Source: Myxococcus landrumus (GTDB lineage: Bacteria > Myxococcota > Myxococcia > Myxococcales > Myxococcaceae). From it: 64,000 nt of DNA. This document shows, one piece after another, positions 40,422-48,315 of this stretch. How positions within the stretch are numbered: the first letter of the stretch is position 1; each line of letters begins with the position of its first letter. Under the pieces are notes generated by a model. That model was not told the origin of the DNA and made no database searches. It saw nothing but the letters and a program-made list of their open reading frames with translations. The stretch covers positions 10,036,501 through 10,100,500 of the forward strand of contig NZ_CP071091.1 of the NCBI RefSeq assembly GCF_017301635.1. Direction: 5' to 3'. A program made the translations under genes and the position numbers.

Positions 40422-41363
40422 TCAGTGGCCGTGGTGCGGCGCCTCGTGGGGCTCGGCGTGCGGCGTGACGTGAGGCTCGGCGGGGGGCTCGGTGGGGCGC
40501 TCGGTTGGCGGAGGTGGGGGCCTGGGCTCGGGGTGCTCCTCGGTCGGCGGTGACGTGTGGTGTTCGGGGGGCGCGGATGGAGCGGGGTGCTCGGGCGGAG
40601 GCGGTGGAGGTGGAGGCTTCGCGGGGTGGGACTCCGTCTGTGCCGCGGGAGGCTGACCGGTGGGCGGCGCGTTCAGGTGCGCGCGTCGCACGGGCTGGCC
40701 GGTGACCTGCGTGAAGGCGGCGGCAGAAGGGCCCCGGTTCCACTCTCCGGTGCGTCCCTTCACCCGCTCACCCGCGAGCTCGGTCTGCTGGAGGATGGCG
40801 GGGACCCGCTCAGGCGCCACCACGTAGCGGCCCACGTCGGGTCGCGAGAAGTCGTGGACGTTCACGAAGTTCCACGAGAGGCCCACATCCAACCCGGGAG
40901 GCGCGAACGGCACCCAACCCACGAAGCCATCTCCCCAGCGCCAGTCGACCCAGGACGGCGCCCACTCGTCATCGGGCCACCACACCCAGCCCACGGACGG
41001 CTGGAGGAACCAGCGGCCGTAGTGGAAGGGCGCCCAACCCCAGGCCCAGTCCGTCTGGAACGTCCAACCCCAGTCGCTCATCGCCCATTGCCCACCCGTG
41101 GAGTAGGGAACGAAGTCGTCGCCCACCACGGAGGCCGAGGGCTGCCACACCCACCCCACCTCGGGGAGCTGGGTCCAGGTGCCATAGGGTGACAGCACGT
41201 CGCGGAACGTGGAGACGGGACTGCCCAGGGTGGGCGAGGTCGCTGTCACCTGGGGGCCGTACTCCTCTTGTGCGCTCGCGCAGCCCATGACGAGCAGCAT
41301 GGCGCTCGCGCACAGGCCTCGATTCCGGAGCCAGTGAGAGGGTTTGGTCGTCCAGGGGGCCAT
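40422..41363 (-). CDS. Trp-rich lipoprotein (DUF6600-like) with Pro/Glu/His-rich tail
   Basis: 313 residues from the ATG with CCGGAGA upstream (an upstream ATG adds 11 codons). The signal peptide has lipobox LLVMGCASA, so it is a lipoprotein. Residues about 45-175 repeat short Gly-Trp units (YGTWTQLPEVGWVWQPSA, SDWGWTFQTDWAWGWAPFHY, GRWFLQPSVGWVWWPDDEW), resembling DUF6600-type YXW domains. The last 110 residues are low complexity, Pro/Glu/His-rich, ending in HGH, possibly extended across the periplasm or metal-binding. Divergent from the next plus-strand gene. Function unknown. Confidence 0.75.
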   Translation of the reverse strand: MAPWTTKPSHWLRNRGLCASAMLLVMGCASAQEEYGPQVTATSPTLGSPVSTFRDVLSPYGTWTQLPEVGWVWQPSASVVGDDFVPYSTGGQWAMSDWGWTFQTDWAWGWAPFHYGRWFLQPSVGWVWWPDDEWAPSWVDWRWGDGFVGWVPFAPPGLDVGLSWNFVNVHDFSRPDVGRYVVAPERVPAILQQTELAGERVKGRTGEWNRGPSAAAFTQVTGQPVRRAHLNAPPTGQPPAAQTESHPAKPPPPPPPPEHPAPSAPPEHHTSPPTEEHPEPRPPPPPTERPTEPPAEPHVTPHAEPHEAPHHGH

Positions 41364-41571
41364 GGTCGTTCTCCGGGGGAAGACTCCACTTCGCAAGGTG
41401 TGTCGTCCAAGGCGGGGAAGCCGCCCCTTGGGGCGATGTCACAGGGCGCCCGATTGCTCGGAGCAGGGGAGCGCGGCGTCGTGGCGCGTGTCCCGTGGCC
41501 CCGCTCCCTCGACGGGCATCTGAGGGGTTGCAGGCTCGCCTCCCCATGGGCAGACAAGGCAGACTGTCGGG

Positions 41572-42258
41572 GTGCGCTTGAGAAAGTCAGCCCTCGCGGT
41601 CGTGCTGTTGATGCCAGCCGTTGCGCTGGCGGGAATGCCTCACTTCTCTTTGACGGAGCTCGCCAGCGAGCGGCTCGAGGCCATCTCGTTCTTCCTCGCC
41701 CTCTACGTGCTGGTGTCGTTGGGCGTCTGGGGGCTGTGGCGCCGGCTTCGCCGCGATGTGACCCGCTTGCCCGCGCTGAGCTTCGGCTCGGCGCTCGCGA
41801 TGGTGTTCCTCCTCGGGCTGGCGCTTCAGCTCGTGCTGTCGATGATTGCGGGGGGCCGCGAGCTGATGACGCCGGGGGCCTGGGAGAAGTCGGGCGTCAC
41901 GCATCGCCTGGCGCCGACGCTGCTTCCCTCGGATTCGGAGCTGGTGCTCCAGGCCCGGCGCCAGCGCCTGGATGAGCTGCGGCTGGCGCTCTGGGCCCAT
42001 GCCGCGGACCATGGGCGGGTGTTCCCCGCGAGCGACCAGGGGACGGAGATTGCTCCCGCGCGCTGGAAGGTGCTCGGGGACTCCGGCATGCACTTCATCT
42101 ACGTGGGAGGGCAGAAGGCGGATGAGTCGTCGCTGCCGCTGGCGTACGAGCCGGGCATCTTCGGGCGCGAGCGCTGGGTGCTCTTCGCCAATGGTGACAT
42201 CCAACGCCTGCCCATCGAGGCCATCCACCGCGCGTTGACGGCGGAGGCCACGCCATGA
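41572..42258 (+). CDS. Hypothetical membrane protein
   Basis: 228 residues from GTG, no family recognised. N-terminal signal-like helix (ALAVVLLMPAVALAG), then two transmembrane helices (AISFFLALYVLVSLGVWGLW, ALAMVFLLGLALQLVLSMIA). The C-terminal 130 residues are soluble (LDELRLALWAHAADHGRVFP, FIYVGGQKADESSLPLAYEP, WVLFANGDIQRLPIEAI) and resemble the DG-hinge tails of pseudopilin-like proteins with FANGD/VLFADG motifs. It overlaps the next gene by four bases (ATGA), so the two are co-translated. Confidence 0.7.
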   Translation: MRLRKSALAVVLLMPAVALAGMPHFSLTELASERLEAISFFLALYVLVSLGVWGLWRRLRRDVTRLPALSFGSALAMVFLLGLALQLVLSMIAGGRELMTPGAWEKSGVTHRLAPTLLPSDSELVLQARRQRLDELRLALWAHAADHGRVFPASDQGTEIAPARWKVLGDSGMHFIYVGGQKADESSLPLAYEPGIFGRERWVLFANGDIQRLPIEAIHRALTAEATP

Positions 42259-43025
42259 CGCGTCTCAAGGTCCTCTCCTGGATAGGTGTCCTCTTCGTGG
42301 GGCAGTGCTTCTTCCTCGCGATGGGACAGACCTGGGTGTTCCTGGCGCCCTTCCTGCTCGTGTTCGGATGGATTTCCTTCCTGCAGCGGGTGGTTCCCGA
42401 GGTGACGTTCAGCGGAAGGGCCATCGCCGAAGCCCTCGCGGTGACGGGGGGCCTGGCCGTCGGCACGCACGTGTTCCTGCGGCGGCTGTGGCGCCAGCGT
42501 CGCGCGGACTCACCGGAGCCCTCCGAGTGGCCCGTGCGCTGGAGCGTCATGCTGGTGGCCTTGATGGTGCTGCTCTTCACCGCGACCATGGCCTCGGTGG
42601 GAGTGGCCCATCATGTGGGGTGGATGATGTCGGGGCGCGTGCCCCTGACAGTCAGCTCCTGGCCGCAGTGGAACATCGACGGCTCGCGGTCCGCGGGCCT
42701 GCTGTGTGACTCCGCGCTTACGCACGTCCGGGCGGGGACTCCCATGGAGCAGCTCTCGCTGAAGCTGCTCAAGGACCCCGAGACGCGTGCTCGGGCCGAG
42801 GCCCTGCACATCGTCTCCGTGGTGAGTGAGGACAAGGAGACCTACCTCCTGGTGTTCCCACGAGACCCTCGCTCGCGCGAAGAGGCGGGGGGCGCGTTCT
42901 GCGGCCAGGGCATGGAGCGGGCGCGGACGCTCGACTCGGCGGCCGTGCAAGCCTGGCTCAGGGAGCCGGGGCTCCCGCCGCCGCCTCCTCCCTCGCCTGA
43001 GTCGGTGCAGCGGGGTCTTCCGTGA
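42255..43025 (+). CDS. Hypothetical membrane protein, coupled to the preceding gene
   Basis: 256 residues, no family recognised. About four hydrophobic helices in the first 140 residues (VLSWIGVLFVGQCFFLAMG, WVFLAPFLLVFGWISFLQ, WSVMLVALMVLLFTATMASV), then a soluble region with two Cys (GLLCDSALTHVRAGTPMEQL, EEAGGAFCGQGM) and a Pro-rich end. It starts within the stop of the previous gene, indicating translational coupling; the two probably form a membrane complex. About 95 bases separate it from the sigma-54 activator gene. Confidence 0.7.
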   Translation: MTRLKVLSWIGVLFVGQCFFLAMGQTWVFLAPFLLVFGWISFLQRVVPEVTFSGRAIAEALAVTGGLAVGTHVFLRRLWRQRRADSPEPSEWPVRWSVMLVALMVLLFTATMASVGVAHHVGWMMSGRVPLTVSSWPQWNIDGSRSAGLLCDSALTHVRAGTPMEQLSLKLLKDPETRARAEALHIVSVVSEDKETYLLVFPRDPRSREEAGGAFCGQGMERARTLDSAAVQAWLREPGLPPPPPPSPESVQRGLP

Positions 43026-43120
43026 CGCCGCGCCGCGATGGGTTGTCGGTTCAACAGTCGGGAGATGGCGAGGGGCGTGGGTTGCCGTGGGCGTGGCGAG
43101 TGGCCGAATAATCACGGCCC

Positions 43121-45124
43121 ATGGGAACGCTCACGCTCAGCGCCTCCGCGCACCTGTGGGAGCAGTTTCTCGTCGGCGCGCTCGACGGGGAGCAGACGGC
43201 GGTTCCGGAGGTGCCTCCCATCCTCTCACGGTGGCAGCGCTCGAGAGCGCTGGGGGCTCCCTGCACGGGGCTCCCGCACGAAGGCCCCAGCGTTGGCGGT
43301 GCCGCGCTCGTCGAGCGCCGCGCCCGGTTGGAGCCCGTCTGGCACGAGGTGCGAGACATCCTGGACGTCCTCGCCGCGGCGCCTCTTCCCTCCGGGCGGG
43401 TCGCGCTGCTGGCGGACCGGGAGGGCGTCATCCTCGCCACGCGCAGCTCGGGAGGCTCCTTCGGGGGACACGCCGATGACGTGCGTCTGGTGGCCGGGGC
43501 CTGTTGGGATGAAGGGTCGCGTGGAACGAATGCCATCGGCACCGCGCTGGCGGAGTCCTCCTCGGTCGCGGTGGTGGGCCCCGCGCACTATGCGCAGCGG
43601 CACCATGGCCTGGTCTGTTACGCCGCGCCGGTGAGGGACGCGTTCGGGGAGCTGGTCGGCGTGCTGGACGTCACCGGGCCCGCGAGCGGCGCGGACCCGT
43701 TGGTGCTGGTGGCGGTGGCGAGCATCGCCCACTCCGCGGAGGCCCGGCTGCGCGAGGTGGCCTGGGCACGGGTCGCGTCCGCGGTGCGAGGAGGACTGGA
43801 GGCTCGGCTGTCCCGGGAGGATGGCCCCGTGCTGCTCATCGAAGCCCCTGGCCGCGTGCGGCGATTGAACGGGGCCGCGCGGACGGTGATGCGCCTGTCG
43901 CCGGGCTCGCATGGAGAGCTGTCCTCGGGGCGGGTGCTCGGCTTGTCCTGGGCGGCCTTGAAGGACGCGGCGCTGCGGGGACACTCGCTGGAGGCCCGTC
44001 AGCCGTCGACGGGGGCGCGGTGGCGTGTCCAGGTGGAGGCGGTGGGGGAGGGCGACGTGGCGCTCGCGGTGCTGGTACGGCTGGAGCCGTGGCTCACGCG
44101 TGCGGTGGCGAAGCGGCTTCCCGTGGCGGAGGAGGTGGGGCCCGAGGGTGGGGCGTGGGAGGTGTTGAAGGGAAGTGATGCTCAGCACCGGGCCATGCTG
44201 AAGGAGGCCGCGCGCTTCGCGCCGACGATGCTGCCCGTGCTGCTGCTTTCGGAGACGGGCACCGGCAAGGAGCTGCTCGCGCGAGCGGTGCATGCGGCGA
44301 GCTCGGTGGCCTCGGGGCCGTTCGTGGCGGTCAACTGCGGGGCGCTCTCTCCGACGTTGCTGGAGAGCGAGTTGTTCGGTCATTCGGCCGGAGCCTTCAC
44401 GGGGGCGCGAGCGGGTGGGGCGGAGGGGAAGCTGGCCGCCGCGGACGGGGGCACCTTGTTCCTGGACGAACTGGCGGAGATGCCCGCGGCATTGCAGGTG
44501 TTGCTGCTGCGGGTGTTGGAGGACGGTGGGTACTCGCGCGTGGGCGAGTCGCACGTGCGGCATTCACGCTTCCGCCTCATCGGCGCGACGTGCCGGGACT
44601 TGGACGCGGCCGTCCGGGCGGGCACGTTCCGCAGCGACCTCTACTATCGCCTCCAGGGAGTGATGCTGCGCCTTCCCCCGCTGCGTGAGCGCGACGACCT
44701 GGCCATGCTGGCTCAAGACCTGTTGGGCCAGCTCGCACTCGACGGAGGGCATCCCGCGAGCACGCTGTCGCCGGCGGCGTTGGCCCGATTGAAGAGCCAC
44801 GGCTGGCCGGGCAACGTGCGTGAGCTGAAGACGGTGCTCCGGCTGGCGCTGGTCCGCGCGGGAGGCGCGCGGGTGGTGGACGTGGCCGCGCTTCCTCCCG
44901 AGCTGGGGCTCGGCCCCGTGTCTCTCGCGCGTGAGCCTGTGATGGCTCGCGGGGAGACGGCGAGTCCGAAGGGCCTGCGAGAGCTCGAAGCCCAGGCGGT
45001 TCGCGAGGCCCTGGAGCGCAGCGGAGGCAACATGGCTCGCGCCGCGCGGCGGCTGGGCGTGGCCCGCAGCACGCTCTACCGGATGGTGGAGCGCTTGGGG
45101 CTGGTGCTCCCTCCCCGCGCCTGA
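43121..45124 (+). CDS. Sigma-54-dependent activator, AcoR-like (GAF - AAA+ - Fis HTH)
   Basis: 667 residues. N-terminal sensory region (1-340) with a GAF-like domain as in AcoR (LSRWQRSRALGAP, CWDEGSRGTNAIGTALAE, VVGPAHYAQRHHGLVCYAAP). The AAA+ core (about 350-580) has Walker A SETGTGKELLARAVH, the sigma-54 contact loop SAGAFTGARAGG, Walker B GGTLFLDELAEM and arginine finger FRSDLYYRLQG. The C-terminal Fis-type helix-turn-helix (GGNMARAARRLGVARSTLYR) binds DNA. It sits directly upstream of aldB with a -24/-12 promoter and palindromes between them, so it very likely activates aldB in response to an aldehyde, alcohol or acetoin-like signal. Confidence 0.93.
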   Translation: MGTLTLSASAHLWEQFLVGALDGEQTAVPEVPPILSRWQRSRALGAPCTGLPHEGPSVGGAALVERRARLEPVWHEVRDILDVLAAAPLPSGRVALLADREGVILATRSSGGSFGGHADDVRLVAGACWDEGSRGTNAIGTALAESSSVAVVGPAHYAQRHHGLVCYAAPVRDAFGELVGVLDVTGPASGADPLVLVAVASIAHSAEARLREVAWARVASAVRGGLEARLSREDGPVLLIEAPGRVRRLNGAARTVMRLSPGSHGELSSGRVLGLSWAALKDAALRGHSLEARQPSTGARWRVQVEAVGEGDVALAVLVRLEPWLTRAVAKRLPVAEEVGPEGGAWEVLKGSDAQHRAMLKEAARFAPTMLPVLLLSETGTGKELLARAVHAASSVASGPFVAVNCGALSPTLLESELFGHSAGAFTGARAGGAEGKLAAADGGTLFLDELAEMPAALQVLLLRVLEDGGYSRVGESHVRHSRFRLIGATCRDLDAAVRAGTFRSDLYYRLQGVMLRLPPLRERDDLAMLAQDLLGQLALDGGHPASTLSPAALARLKSHGWPGNVRELKTVLRLALVRAGGARVVDVAALPPELGLGPVSLAREPVMARGETASPKGLRELEAQAVREALERSGGNMARAARRLGVARSTLYRMVERLGLVLPPRA

Positions 45125-45136
45125 GCTCGGAGCCGG

Positions 45137-45216
45137 GACACGCGACGGTGTCGCGGGACGCTCCACACGTGTCCGACGGAAGTGTCGCATCGCGGGACAC
45201 GACGCGTCGCGGTGTC
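45137..45216 (+). promoter_or_regulatory. Upstream activating region with GACAC/GTGTC palindromes
   Basis: Three dyads built on GACAC/GTGTC: GACAC-N6-GTGTC (45137-45152), ACACGTGT (45165-45172) and GACAC-N11-GTGTC (45196-45216), with an extra GTGTC half-site at 45182-45186. They lie within 100 bases upstream of the sigma-54 promoter, the position expected for an enhancer-binding protein, here the adjacent AcoR-like activator. Confidence 0.7.
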
Positions 45217-45230
45217 GGCGGTGGGACAGG

Positions 45231-45246
45231 TGGCACGCGTGGTGCT
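45231..45246 (+). promoter_or_regulatory. Sigma-54 (-24/-12) promoter of aldB
   Basis: TGGCACGCGTGGTGCT has the GG and GC elements with exactly ten bases between them and matches the TGGCAC half perfectly. The predicted transcript would start about 50 bases before... the region ending at the aldB ATG, near 45257, giving a leader of about 38 bases that contains GAAGGAGAG as ribosome-binding site. Confidence 0.8.
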
Positions 45247-45294
45247 CTGGGGGGCACGGCTTCCACCCGCAGCTCCACCTGAAGGAGAGCGTTC

Positions 45295-46815
45295 ATGATC
45301 TACGCCGCCCCCAACCAGCCCGGCTCGAAGGTGAAGTTCAAGTCCCGCTACCAGAACTTCATCGGCGGCCGGTGGGTCGAGCCCAAGCGTGGCCAGTACT
45401 TCGAGAACATCACGCCCGTGACGGGCCAGGTCTTCTGCGAGATTCCCCGCTCCACGGCCGAGGACATCGAGCTGGCGCTGGACGCGGCGCACGCGGCGAA
45501 GGCGTCGTGGGGCCGCACCTCGCCCACCGAGCGCGCGAACATCCTGCTGAAGATCGCCGACCGGCTGGAGCAGGAGAAGGAGATGCTGGCGCTGGCGGAG
45601 TCGTGGGACAACGGCAAGCCCATCCGCGAGACGCTCGCGGCGGACCTGCCGCTGGCCATCGACCACTTCCGCTACTTCGCCAGCTGCATCCGCGCGCAGG
45701 AAGGCTCGATGAGCCAGCTGGACAACGACACGGTCGCGTACCACTTCCACGAGCCGCTGGGTGTGGTGGGACAGATCATCCCGTGGAACTTCCCCATCCT
45801 GATGGCGGCGTGGAAGCTGGCGCCCGCGCTGGCCGCGGGCAACTGCGTGGTGCTCAAGCCCGCGGAGCAGACGCCCGTGGGCATCCTGCTCGTCACCGAG
45901 CTCATCCAGGACCTGCTCCCCGACGGCGTGCTCAACGTGGTCAACGGCTTCGGCGTGGAGGCGGGCAAGCCGCTGGCGAGCAGCCCTCGCGTGGCCAAGG
46001 TGGCCTTCACGGGTGAGACGACGACGGGGCGCCTCATCCTCCAGTACGCGAGCGAGAACCTCATCCCGGTGACGCTGGAGCTGGGCGGCAAGAGCCCCAA
46101 CATCTTCTTTGACGACGTGATGGCGCAGGACGATGACTTCCTGGACAAGGCGATGGAAGGGTTCGCCATGTTCGCGCTGAACCAGGGAGAGGTCTGCACC
46201 TGTCCGTCGCGCGCGCTGGTGGGCGAGCGCATCTACAACCAGTTCATCGAGCGGGGCCTGGAGCGCGTCAAGCGCGTGCGCCCGGGCAACCCGCTGGACA
46301 CCGACACGATGCTGGGGGCGCAGGCGTCCAACGACCAGCTCGAGAAGATTCTCGGCTACATCGACATCGGCAAGAAGGAGGGCGCCAAGGTGCTCACCGG
46401 CGGCGAGCGCGTGACGCTGCCCGGCGGCCTCAAGGATGGCTACTACGTGGCGCCCACGGTGTTCCACGGCCACAACAAGATGCGCGTGTTCCAGGAGGAG
46501 ATTTTCGGGCCCGTCGTCAGCGTCACGACGTTCAAGGACTTCGACGACGCGATGCGCATCGCCAACGAAACGCTGTATGGCCTGGGCGCGGGGGTGTGGA
46601 CCCGCGATGGCAACACCGCGTACCGGGCGGGCCGCGCCATCGAGGCGGGCCGCGTGTGGACCAACTGCTACCACCTGTACCCGGCGCACGCGGCGTTCGG
46701 TGGCTACAAGCAATCCGGCATCGGCCGTGAGAACCACCTGCGGATGCTGGCCCACTACCAGCAGACGAAGAACCTGCTGGTGAGCTACAGCCCGAAGGCG
46801 CTGGGGTTCTTCTGA
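45295..46815 (+). CDS. aldB: Aldehyde dehydrogenase, AldB/ExaC/AcoD type
   Basis: 506 residues, closely following E. coli AldB along its length. NAD(P)-dependent oxidation of acetaldehyde and similar aldehydes. Landmarks: YQNFIGGRWVEP, ESWDNGKPIRETLAADLPLA, IPWNFPILMAAWKLAPALAA, NVVNGFGVEAG, TLELGGKSPNIFF with the general-base Glu, and catalytic Cys in FALNQGEVCTCPSRAL, the Cys-Thr-Cys form of this subfamily. ATG follows AAGGAGAG. Preceded by a sigma-54 promoter and AcoR-like activator, followed with a one-base overlap by a DUF779 gene. Confidence 0.95.
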   Translation: MIYAAPNQPGSKVKFKSRYQNFIGGRWVEPKRGQYFENITPVTGQVFCEIPRSTAEDIELALDAAHAAKASWGRTSPTERANILLKIADRLEQEKEMLALAESWDNGKPIRETLAADLPLAIDHFRYFASCIRAQEGSMSQLDNDTVAYHFHEPLGVVGQIIPWNFPILMAAWKLAPALAAGNCVVLKPAEQTPVGILLVTELIQDLLPDGVLNVVNGFGVEAGKPLASSPRVAKVAFTGETTTGRLILQYASENLIPVTLELGGKSPNIFFDDVMAQDDDFLDKAMEGFAMFALNQGEVCTCPSRALVGERIYNQFIERGLERVKRVRPGNPLDTDTMLGAQASNDQLEKILGYIDIGKKEGAKVLTGGERVTLPGGLKDGYYVAPTVFHGHNKMRVFQEEIFGPVVSVTTFKDFDDAMRIANETLYGLGAGVWTRDGNTAYRAGRAIEAGRVWTNCYHLYPAHAAFGGYKQSGIGRENHLRMLAHYQQTKNLLVSYSPKALGFF

Positions 46816-47249
46816 TGAGCGACACCCGTGCCGGGCCCGGCGCGGGTGGGCAGACGGAGCCAGAGGTGGCCCGGGTGGCGGTGACGCCCGAGGCCGCCTC
46901 TGTCATCCGCTCCCTGCGTGCCGCGCATGGACCGCTGATGTTCCACCAGTCAGGAGGCTGCTGCGACGGCAGCGCGCCCATGTGCTACCCCGCGAAGGAG
47001 TTCCGCGTGGGGCAGCGGGACGTCTTCCTGGGGGAGGTGGAGGGCTGCCCCGTCTATATCGGCGGCGCGCAGTTCGAGGTCTGGCAGCACACCCACCTGA
47101 CGCTGGACGTGGTGCCCGGACGAGGCGCGGGCTTCAGCCTCGAGTCTCCCCTGGGCGTGAGGTTCCTCACCCGCAGCCGCATCTTCACCGACGAGGAATA
47201 CGAGCGGATGAAGCACCAGCCCCCGCCGCGCCGGGGCCCCCCGGTGTAG
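46815..47249 (+). CDS. DUF779 protein, partner of AldB-type aldehyde dehydrogenase
   Basis: 144 residues. VAVTPEAASVIRSLRAAHGP, LMFHQSGGCCDGSAPMCY and VYIGGAQFEVWQHTHLTLDV are DUF779 hallmarks; the three clustered Cys suggest a metal or redox site. DUF779 genes are typically found next to AldB/ExaC-type aldehyde dehydrogenases; their role is not settled. The start codon overlaps the aldB stop (TGATG), so translation is coupled and stoichiometry with AldB is likely. Confidence 0.9.
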   Translation: MSDTRAGPGAGGQTEPEVARVAVTPEAASVIRSLRAAHGPLMFHQSGGCCDGSAPMCYPAKEFRVGQRDVFLGEVEGCPVYIGGAQFEVWQHTHLTLDVVPGRGAGFSLESPLGVRFLTRSRIFTDEEYERMKHQPPPRRGPPV

Positions 47250-47342
47250 GGACCGCACAGAACTGCTTTGCGCCACGGAGCCGGAATCCTAGAAAGGCTC
47301 CTGGCGCCTTCGCGCCTCGGTCCCGACCTGGAGTTACGCTCG

Positions 47343-47798
47343 ATGCGAAGCCCTCTCCTTCGTTGTTCGTCTCCCGTGGTGCTGGCAGGACTCGTGTTGA
47401 TGGGTTGTGGAGGGATGGAACCCGAGGCGGAGGCGCCCAACGCGTCGGCGCCGGAGGGCGCGGAGGTGCCCGCTGGAGAGGTTCGCGCGATGAGCGGGCC
47501 CATCGCCTCCATCCTGTGTCTGCGCCCGGAGTTCGGCGGGGTGGACTGCACGGGCTCGGCGACCGGCGGTACTCCGCCGTACAGGTACTACTGGGGGCGG
47601 CAGGTCTATCACTACGAGGGGTCGGTCCATCACACGCTCCCCGGCTCGCTGGGGAGCTCGACTCGGAACTATCCCTGCTACGCCCCGTCGGACGAGTGGC
47701 CCGCGACGTATGAAATCCTCCCCACGCTCTTCGTCCGGGACGCGGCGGGTGTTCAGTCCTCGACGGTCTCCGATTCGTGGCAGGCCTGTCAGCCTTGA
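47343..47798 (+). CDS. Small secreted lipoprotein
   Basis: 151 residues from an ATG with GGAG twelve bases upstream. Signal peptide with lipobox LVLMGCGG, then an acidic Pro/Glu/Ala linker. The C-terminal 90 residues carry four Cys (SILCLRPEFGGVDCTGSA, RNYPCYAPSDEW, WQACQP), likely two disulfides, and aromatic-rich strands (GTPPYRYYWGRQVYHYEG) resembling a PKD/Ig-like fold. No family recognised; a myxobacterial-type surface lipoprotein. Confidence 0.7.
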   Translation: MRSPLLRCSSPVVLAGLVLMGCGGMEPEAEAPNASAPEGAEVPAGEVRAMSGPIASILCLRPEFGGVDCTGSATGGTPPYRYYWGRQVYHYEGSVHHTLPGSLGSSTRNYPCYAPSDEWPATYEILPTLFVRDAAGVQSSTVSDSWQACQP

Positions 47799-47927
47799 GT
47801 GTGCTCCCGGGAGGGGGCCCCGTTCCTCCGGTCCACCTCGGGGCCATGCTGTTTCTGGATGACAGGAGTACTTGAGTGGAACGTCAGCGGGCGCCTGGCG
47901 TCGGGGCCCGCTGTTGGAAGCACCCCG

Positions 47928-48275
47928 TCAGGCCGCCGCTTCGTCGAGGATTTCGAGCGCGTCCCGGACGCCAGGCAGGGCGGAGAGCAGCTCCAGCTCG
48001 GCGGTCTGGAGGACGGAGGTCCGCTTGCCGGAGACGCGCTCCATCGTCAGCTCGATGCGGTGGTCGCCCTTCGCGTTGACGCGCCGGAAGATGCGGGCGC
48101 GCCGCCCCTCCGCCCGGCAGGCGAGGATGTCCTTCTGGAGGCTGCGCAGGCGCCGGAAGACCTTGAGCGCCAGCCGTCCCTCGGGGGTGTCGAAGGTGTG
48201 GAAATGCCGATTCCGCGACAGCGGCTGGCTGGGGTCGTGAAGCCGCTCCACGAGACGCCGAACGAATGGGTCCAT
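47928..48275 (-). CDS. Hypothetical small basic protein
   Basis: 115 residues, no family recognised. Rich in Arg and Leu, predicted alpha/beta (FVRRLVERLHDPSQPLSRNR, GRLALKVFRRLRSLQKDILA, RRVNAKGDHRIELTMERVSG). No signal or membrane segment, so cytosolic; the charge could suit nucleic-acid or ribosome binding. It starts 40 bases from the divergent TPR lipoprotein gene, so the two promoters must overlap. The 129 bases between it and the preceding lipoprotein gene hold nothing I can identify. Confidence 0.6.
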   Translation of the reverse strand: MDPFVRRLVERLHDPSQPLSRNRHFHTFDTPEGRLALKVFRRLRSLQKDILACRAEGRRARIFRRVNAKGDHRIELTMERVSGKRTSVLQTAELELLSALPGVRDALEILDEAAA

Positions 48276-48315
48276 CGACGACGGAGGATAACATCCGGTA
48301 CCCTGCGGCTCAGCG

